DNA from: Gordionus sp. m RMFG-2023
Lineage: Eukaryota; Nematomorpha; Gordioida; Chordodea; Parachordodidae
Length of the DNA stretch: 64,000 bases
Direction of reading: 5' to 3'
Assembly (NCBI RefSeq): GCF_954871325.1
Contig: NC_088775.1
Coordinates: 25,087,561 to 25,151,560, forward strand
The notes under the pieces were generated by a model, which worked only from the letters and a program-made list of their open reading frames with translations, was not told where the DNA came from and searched no databases. Of this stretch, positions 39,501 to 48,500 are shown piece by piece. The stretch's first letter is position 1. Each line of letters starts with the position of its first letter. Both the position numbers and the translations under genes were made by a program.

Positions 39501-42500
39501 TATTATTTGATAATAATGCCATAGATTATATAACATTTAAACAATGGTTGTCAGCTTACCGTACTACATTTGAAACTTTAACAAAGTCCCCCAATGAATT
39601 TGTTGAGTATTTGATTGAAAAATTAAATATTTAATTCCTCATGCATTTATTTCTTCGTGACAATCTTCATTTTTTAAGTCATTAAAATCGAATTTGAGAT
39701 GGGGAATATCTAATAATATCCGATTTTGCAGAGAACTACCCTTTTGTAGTTCAAGATCACGCTCAAGGTTTCCATTGGACTAATAATCAGGCAACATTTA
39801 ATCCATTTATGATTTATTACCGCGAAGGCGATATAATCAAACATTTCAGTTACTTGATTATATCAGATTGTCTCAAACAAAATACTTGTTCCTTTCATTT
39901 ATTTCAAATAAAATTAATTATATTCTTGTAAGAAAGATTTGATAAAATTTCAATAATATTTTATTTTTCTGATGGAGCTGTTACCCGGTATAAAAACAAA
40001 AAAAACTTTGTAAACCTCTACAACCATTATAATGATTTTGGGATCAAGGCACGATAGTTTAGGGAGAATTACTAAGAGGTTGGCGGCTAAAGCAAGCCTG
40101 CAACGTCCTCATGAAAATCATGTAATAACTCCTATTGACTTACATTAATTATGCGAGATACAATATCCTGGGAATTAATTATATATTTGTTAGCAACGTA
40201 GAATATTTAAGAATGGAAATCAATCTTGAAAATAGATTCTTAATGGCCAAATGAATTCCCGGGACACAAAAATATCATTCATTTATTCCAAGGGAAGGAA
40301 AAATGAAAGTCAAATTTTATTCTAATTCATTAGATTATTTAATTTATGATATTATTATATGTTTATTAGAATATTAATTTCCCATTAATTAGCTAATATA
40401 AATATTTTTACAATTATTTTCCTTCTAAAATACAATAGCTAAACATATGTGCTAAATATGACACAATGTCTACTAGTGATCTGCATAGGGCATAAATTTT
40501 CTAACACGGCTTATAAAAAAATATATCCGGCCCGATCCCAAACGAATTTTCTTTTTATTTGTTTCGTAAATTACTATACATTTGGTATAATATAGGATTT
40601 AAGCCATTATATTTAAAGTCTAATAACTTTTGGCCCTGTACTCGTCCCAATCTAGGATTTTGTACAAATATTAAGAAATGTCTATCTGTAAAAAAAAATT
40701 TAAAGAAAAAAAAAGAGCAATTTTTATTTTATAGCCATTTCCTGTTTTCTATTTCCGGTTTTTGGTAATATAATTTTTTTTCAATAAAATAAATTTTATA
40801 TCATAATAAAGAGATATTCTAGAGCTATTTAATAAAATTAAAATCATGTCTTTAGCTTAATTACTTTTTGAGATATTTAAAATTAAATATAGTGTATTTT
40901 GGAATTTCCGCCTTTATAAAGATGGCCAATCTCATGAAGTAAACCGATTTGAAAAGTAAAATTTTACATTTTTAGTGTATATACTATAAACATGCAAATT
41001 TTTAAAAAAATCATAGGGGGTCGGGTCATATACATTATATCGTTAAAATTAAGCCCACCATGTCTTTTTCTAATGTGATCTATCCATTTATTATCTCTTA
41101 TATTATGCGATTTTCAATTTTTAATTAGGCATTTTTATTTTTTTTGGTTAATATTTTTAGGCATATTTTAAAATTGGAAAAATAATTTATGACAAGAAAT
41201 CTCAAATAGCAACCTAATTTACTAAACATTGACGAAAATTTCCGTCAATATATATTAAATTAAATATTAAGTGGGGGGGGGGGTCTTATTGTTACATTTA
41301 TAAACCAGAAATCACTTGACCATGATGGATGTAACAAAACAGTAAAAGAATTAAATAATAAAAGAAAATTTTAAAAAAATTAAAAAAAAAAAAATTTTTT
41401 AAGTATCCCCACTTAAATTTACTGAAGCAGTTGCTTCGGACCCCCCCCCGTTGTCGGGGCCACTGCTAAGGGTTTTCTACGACAGTTGGCCCTTGCCGAG
41501 ATATCGATTCTATTGTTTCTTTATCCTCACTTGATCTTTGTCTTAAGGTCTAAGGTAATCGCATCTAATCTAAAATAATCTATTGAATTACCTAAATTCT
41601 TTCTTAATTCCTAAAATATTTTCTTACTTTTCTCTTAATTACATCTTAAATTTATAATACATAGTCCAAATATACGAAATAAATTATATAATTATGTCAA
41701 ATTCTACCACCTCTTTACCCTCAGCCTATACCCATATCTTTATTGAACCACCTGCCACATCATCTTTTGTCAACCATGTTTGAAGCTGAATTAAATCTAT
41801 AAATCTCTTAATTCTAAATTACCAAAATATATATATCCTTTTATTTTTAAAAAAAAAACTATTTCGCCTGCACTTTTGGATGCTTCTATTTAATTTCTTC
41901 TATTTTACACAACTCACATCCGAAAAATCAATGAAGTCTAGTCATAATATTCGCACCCACGTTGTCAACCACTGAACTCTAATTATTATGATTTTCACAA
42001 CCATGTCTTTGAACAACATATGAAATCTAATCATTATAATTTTTCGCACATTTTTTGTTGAAAAACAACTGATATATATATTTCTAACGCATGTTTTTCT
42101 TTTTGCTATTATTAGAATAATGTTGCATAATTGATCTCTATCTTATTAATGATTCAAAATAAATTCCGATCTCTAATTGAACTCTTTGTGGCATAAAATT
42201 TCTAATGATGAAAGCCATTTCTCTTTAAAGATCTTGGTTAATCAACACCTAATATTTTACTAAATACAGATCCTTAAATAAAAGTTAAACGTAAATCTTT
42301 AATAAGAATTTAATTACAACATCAACATATTATCTAACAATAAATATATATTGGTCTTAGGGTGCATTCACAGTAGAGAGCGACAGCGACACGGCAAACA
42401 CGACACGACATTAAGCGACAGAGCAGCTGATGTGTCGTAAGCGACATAGCATTCATAGTAGTAGGCGGCAAACATATTTTTATTTTTTTTAAAAAATGGT

Positions 42501-45500
42501 GTAAATTACAACTTTAAAATTAATCCTCTTATATCGAGCAATGAAAAGACGCAGAAAAAATAACCTAAATGTTAGAAAAGAAGAGGAGGGTGAGTTCGTT
42601 ATACTTTTCCCCAAACTTTTAAACAATCCTGAAAAGTTTTATAACTATATGAGATTAACTAAAGTATATATTTCATTGTTTAATCTAAATTTAAATTTTG
42701 TATTTAGAAAACCTTTTATTATATTTTAAGCCATATTAAATCAAGAATAGTGGTAAAAAAACCAATTTTATTAAAAATCCTACATCAGTAAAGGAAAAAT
42801 TGATGATAACACTAAGGTTTATATTATTTATTTTATTTTATATAATCAAAATTGCTAGATATTTGGGAACAGGGTGTAGCTATCCTAGCCTAGCATATTC
42901 TTATAAAATGGAAATATCAACAATTCAACTAATAATTATCACAACATGTAATGCCATATTTGAAGTACTTGAAAATATTCATTTAAAACCACCAAATTTA
43001 AATGATTTGAAAATAATCGCTGATCAATTTGAGAAGTCTTGGAACTTCCCAAATTGTGTTGGAGCCATTGATGGCAAGCACATTGAATTTAGAAATCCTG
43101 CTAAATCTGGGAGCTTATATTATAATTATAAACAATATTTTTCCATAATCCTACAAGCTTTAGTTGATGGTAGAGGTAGATTCATGGTAATAGCTGTAGG
43201 CAGTTATGGCAGTGAATCAGATGGAGGTGTGTACTCCAATTCTTTATTATCAAAAATGATTGAGAATGGAGACATAGATATTCCACCTCCTAAAAAATTA
43301 CCAAATTCAAATATTATTCTGCCACATGTTTTTGTTGCAGATGATGCCTACCCTCTAAAATATTATATTATGAAACCTTATAAAGGTAAATTATCACACA
43401 TTCAAGAAAATTTTAACTATCGTCTTTCAAGGGCAAGAAGAATGGTGGAATGTACCTTCGGGATATTAGTATCTAAATGGCGAATTCTGAATCGAGCCTT
43501 GGATACGAATATTACCAACAGTGAATTAATTATCAAAACTTGTGCACTATTACACAATTTGGTGATTGAGAAAGACGTAGATCTCCGCCCCAAGAATACT
43601 CAAGATCCTAAACAAAATAATTATTTATGGAATCATCAATCTATAAAAAAAAACCCCTCAAAGGTTTCTAAAGATATCAGAGATGCCTTTTCTGAATATT
43701 TTTATAGTAACAAATTATCATGGCAATTATAACTCTATTATCAAATATATCTAAAAAAACTATTTTTATGATTTGTAATTATTTATTTAATAAAAAGAAA
43801 ATATCTTGTGAAATTAAATTTTATTAATATAATAAATATGCAGCAAAACATTGATCCAAGAATTTATGATAATTATTAAAAAGAAAGTATATTGTGAGAT
43901 TAAATTTTATTAATATAATAAATATGCAGCAAAACATTGATCCAAGAGTTTATGATAATTATTAAAAAGAAAGTATATTGTGAGATTAAATTTTTTTAAT
44001 ATAATAAATAAGCAATATTATTCTACATCACTATCAAAATTTAACAAAATATCACAAATAATTTTTATTAATTTTTTCTTTCCACTATCTGATCTTTTTG
44101 CCAGGGTCTGCTCAAGCATCACATTGATCCAAGAATTTGTTGATTTTCTGCTTTCTTTTATTCTTTCAATTTCAAGAACTTGCTCAAATAAATCTAGTTT
44201 AAAATAATAATATATTTACAAATGCAAATTACCTTGATCAATATCTCTCTTTTTAATTAACTTTTTGCCAGGTACATAAGATTCACTAGTTGATGGTGAT
44301 GCTAAATATATAATATTATTATTTATATAAAATATAATCACCAACATTCCTAACATCTGTAGATTGACTCTGAATAGTCTCTACACATTCAATTTCAACA
44401 GCTATATAATAATAAAAATTTTAACAAAAATTAGTATATTTACCATCTTCATATTGGAAATTTCCACTCATCTGTTCAAACATTGCTCTAGCAATGCTTG
44501 CTTCACCAATATTAGGTATAAGAGGTTTTATTTTTTTCAGGTTGGTGTATTGTTTCCCAGATTCTATAGTGGGAATCAAAAAAGTTAAATTATTATAAAA
44601 TTTCCAGGTGGGACTGTGATCAGCCCCTGACCCACTTTTTAAACATTTCAACTTTTTATGTTCCCTCAAAAAAGAATCTCTTAGATTCTTCCATGTAGAT
44701 TTAGCTATCTCTACCGTAAAAGAAAAATATTTTAAATTAATATAATCTTTAATTACCTGTCTCAATACTATTTTCTGCTGCTATGGATTTCCATATGGAA
44801 TTATTTTTCTGGGTATTTTTATACCCAATTGATCTTTTGTCATAAAGACAAGGGTAAAATCTAACAGAGTTGATCAACTCTTCTTTATTTATATCCTAAA
44901 AAATATATATATGATATTTTTATAATCAAGAATTTACTTGCAAATTTTGTATTTCGGCCATATTATAGTTTGTCGCTTTGAAAATAACAAAATGTTTTGT
45001 AATGTGATTTTTATGTTTAAGGGTGCATTCACAGTGGAGAGCGACAGCGACACGACAAAATACAAATATGTGTAAATACCAATGACTATTCATAGTGAGA
45101 TTTTGCGACGCGACTATCCCGCCAAATTTGTCGCATTAAACATAAAAATCACATTACAAAACATTTTGTTATTTTCAAAGCGACAAACTATAATATGGCC
45201 GAAATACAAAATTTGCAAGTAAATTTTTGATTATAAAAATATCATATATATATTTTTTAGGATATAAATAAAGAAGAGTTGATCAACTCTGTTAGATTTT
45301 ACCCTTGTCTTTATGACAAAAGATCAATTGGGTATAAAAATACCCAGAAAAATAATTCCATATGGAAATCCATAGCAGCAGAAAATAGTATTGAGACAGG
45401 TAATTAAAGATTATAATAATTTAAAATATTTTTCTTTTACAGTAGAGATAGCTAAATCTACATGGAAGAATCTAAGAGATTCTTTTTTGAGGGAACATAA

Positions 45501-48500
45501 AAAGTTGAAATGTTCAAAAATTGGGTCAGGGGCTGATCACAGTCCCACCTGGAAATTTTATAATAATTTAACTTTTTTGATTCCCACTATAGAATCTGGG
45601 AAACAATACACCAACCTGAAAAAAATAAAACCTCTTATACCTAATATTGGTGAAGCAAACATTGCTACAGATGAGTGGAAATTTCCAATATGAAGATGGT
45701 AAATATACTAATTTTTGTTAAAATTTTTATTATTATATAGCTGTTGAAATTGAATGTGTAGAGACTAGTCAGAGTCAGTCTACAGATGTTAGGAATGATG
45801 GTGATTATATTTTATATAAATAATAATATTATATATTTAGCATCACCACCAACTAGTGAATCTTATGTACCTGGCAAAAAGTTAATTAAAAAGAGAGATA
45901 TTGATCAAGGTAATTTGCATTTGTAAATATATTATTATTTTAAACTAGATTTATTTGAGCAAGTTCTTGAAATTGAAAGAATAAAAGAAAGCAGAAAATC
46001 AACAAATTCTTGGATCAATGTGATGTTTGAGCAGACCCTGGCAAAAAGATCAGATAGTGGAAAGAAAAAATTAATAAAAATTATTTGTGATATTTTGTTA
46101 AATTTTGATAGTGATGTAGAATAATATTGCTTATTTATTATATTAAAAAAATTTAATCTCACAATATACTTTCTTTTTAATAATTATCATAAACTCTTGG
46201 ATCAATGTTTTGCTGCATATTTATTATATTAATAAAATTTAATCTCACAATATACTTTCTTTTTAATAATTATCATAAATTCTTGGATCAATGTTTTGCT
46301 GCATATTTATTATATTAATAAAATTTAATTTCACAAGATATTTTCTTTTTATTAAATAAATAATTACAAATCATAAAAATAGTTTTTTTAGATATATTTG
46401 ATAATAGAGTTATAATTGCCATGATAATTTGTTACTATAAAAATATTCAGAAAAGGCATCTCTGATATCTTTAGAAACCTTTGAGGGTTTTTTTTATAGA
46501 TTGATGATTCCATAAATAATTATTTTGTTTAGGATCTTGAGTATTCTTGGGGCGGAGATCTACGTTTTCTTTCTCAATCACCAAATTGTGTAATAGTGCA
46601 CAAGTTTTGATAATTAATTCACTGTTGGTAATATTCGTATCCAAGGCTCGATTCAGAATTCGCCATTTAGATACTAATATCCCGAAGGTACATTCCACCA
46701 TTCTTCTTGCCCTTGAAAGACGATAGTTAAAATTTTCTTGAATGTGTGATAATTTACCTTTATAAGGTTTCATAATATAATATTTTAGAGGGTAGGCATC
46801 ATCTGCAACAAAAACATGTGGCAGAATAATATTTGAATTTGGTAATTTTTTAGGAGGTGGAATATCTATGTCTCCATTCTCAATCATTTTTGATAATAAA
46901 GAATTGGAGTACACACCTCCATCTGATTCACTGCCATAACTGCCTACAGCTATTACCATGAATCTACCTCTACCATCAACTAAAGCTTGTAGGATTATGG
47001 AAAAATATTGTTTATAATTATAATATAAGCTCCCAGATTTAGCAGGATTTCTAATTTCAATGTGCTTGCCATCAATGGCTCCAACACAATTTGGGAAGTT
47101 CCAAGACTTCTCAAATTGATCAGCGATTATTTTCAAATCATTTAAATTTGGTGGTTTTAAATGAATATTTTCAAGTACTTCAAATATGGCAGTACATGTT
47201 GTGATAATTATTAGTTGAATTGTTGATATTTCCATTATAAGAATATGCTAGGCTAGGATAGCTACACCCTGTTCCCAAATATCTAGCAATTTTGATTATA
47301 TAAAATAAAATAAATAATATAAACCTTAGTGTTATCATCAATTTTTCCTCTACTGATGTAGGATTTTTAATAAAATTGGTTTTTTTACCACTATTCTTGA
47401 TTTAATATGGCTTAAAATATAATAAAAGGTTTTCTAAATACAAAATTTAAATTTAGATTAAACAATGAAATATATACTTTAATTAATCTCATATAGTTAT
47501 AAAACTTTTCAGGATTGTTTAAAAGTTTGGGGAAAAGTATGGCGAACTCACCCTCCTCTTCTTTTCTAACATTTAGGTTATTTTTTCTGCGTCTTTTCAT
47601 TGCTCGATATAAAAGGATTAATTTTAAAGTTGTAATTGACACCATTTTTTAAAAAAAATAAAAATATGTTTGCCGCCTACTACTATGAATGCTGTGTCGC
47701 TTACGACACATCAGCTGCTCTGTCGCTTAATGTCGTGTCGTGTTTGTCGTGTCGCTGTCGCTCTCTACTGTGAATGCACCCTTAGTCTCTAATCTTATTC
47801 TCTGAATTTTTTAAATTATCGTATCTTTAGGCAAACTATTTGTATTCGAGTCTATAATTTTAATCTTCGCATATTTTCAATTATAATATATTTTTACCTG
47901 GGATGTGAACCCTTCGACAAAAAAAAGGGTCCCGGTTCGGGTAGGTTCAGGGAACATAAAAATAATGACTCAAAATAATATTTTTTTAAAATTCATTTAT
48001 TATTATACTTCAATATATACATATTCATAATTTACAAATGAAAAATTTAAAAATAAAATATGTATTTTAAATAATTTATTCTCGCACAATCATAATATCT
48101 TCTAAAATATCACTTGAGATTTCCACGTAAAGTAGACAATATATTTCAAAGATGAAAATTCACGTTCTACCCTTACCTAAAATAGATACTTATCTTTATA
48201 AAATTATTGTACTTTTATCGCCGGTACAGCCATGAAGATTCTAGATAAGATATATAATTCTGAATATATTGAAGAATTTTCTTCCCAGAATTTTAAAATA
48301 TTTATATCCTTATTTATTCTCTTAACTTCTGAGAACTTTACTATTAAAGATGCAATAGGCATTTTTTGATCCTCTTTTCTATAATGATAATTTGATTTTT
48401 TTTTCCCTATCTAAAAGTAAAATTTCAAGATCATCAATGTTGCTATCATTATTATTATTATCACTACAACCAATAGGTATTGTGGTAGCCTCCAATATAT

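Larger units (their letters stand above)
38414..41026 (+). mobile_element. Long-TIR DNA transposon nested in the hAT element
   Basis: Terminal inverted repeats of about 450 bp lie at 38414-38860 and 40557-41026. They share ACCCGA(T/C)CCCC at the tip and long blocks such as 'attaagctaaagacatgatt' and 'ggccaaaagttattagactt'. The 1.7-kb middle carries a gene remnant of an uncharacterised transposon family (39015-40145) and a MITE fragment (40474-40557). Arm identity is roughly 85-90%. No clean target duplication was found. Two shorter relatives lie at 34.0 and 60.7 kb. Confidence 0.7.
36411..41465 (-). mobile_element. hAT element, 5.05 kb, with a nested insertion
   Basis: Both ends carry the inverted decamer CAGTGGCCCC (36411-36420 and 41456-41465), a typical hAT terminus, each backed by a C- or G-run. 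The flanks (CTTCAGGG and CTAAGGGT) agree only partly, so the 8-bp duplication has decayed. The coding part lies at 36640-38400 on the minus strand. A separate long-TIR element occupies 38414-41026 and probably displaced or removed the N-terminal coding region. Confidence 0.7.
42360..47781. mobile_element. Inverted dimer of a PIF/Harbinger transposon
   Basis: Two copies of one element face each other: left arm 42360-45020, right arm 45136-47781, about 97% identical by eye, separated by a 115-bp unpaired centre. The outer ends are the same terminal sequence GGGTGCATTCACAGTAGAG in opposite directions, flanked by TTA at 42357-42359 and 47782-47784. TTA fits the Harbinger target TWA. The right copy (45021-47781, 2761 bp) is complete with both terminal repeats. 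The left copy lacks its inner 115 bp and joins the right copy's inner terminus at a TTTAA sequence. Each copy carries a transposase and a MADF protein gene that converge. Confidence 0.9.

Noticed and set aside
42360-47781. Palindrome as a sequencing artefact (missed adapter or chimera)
   Set aside because: The arms differ by substitutions, indels and a 14-bp deletion, the outer flanks are unrelated, and a TTA duplication brackets the whole, so a simple artefact is unlikely.
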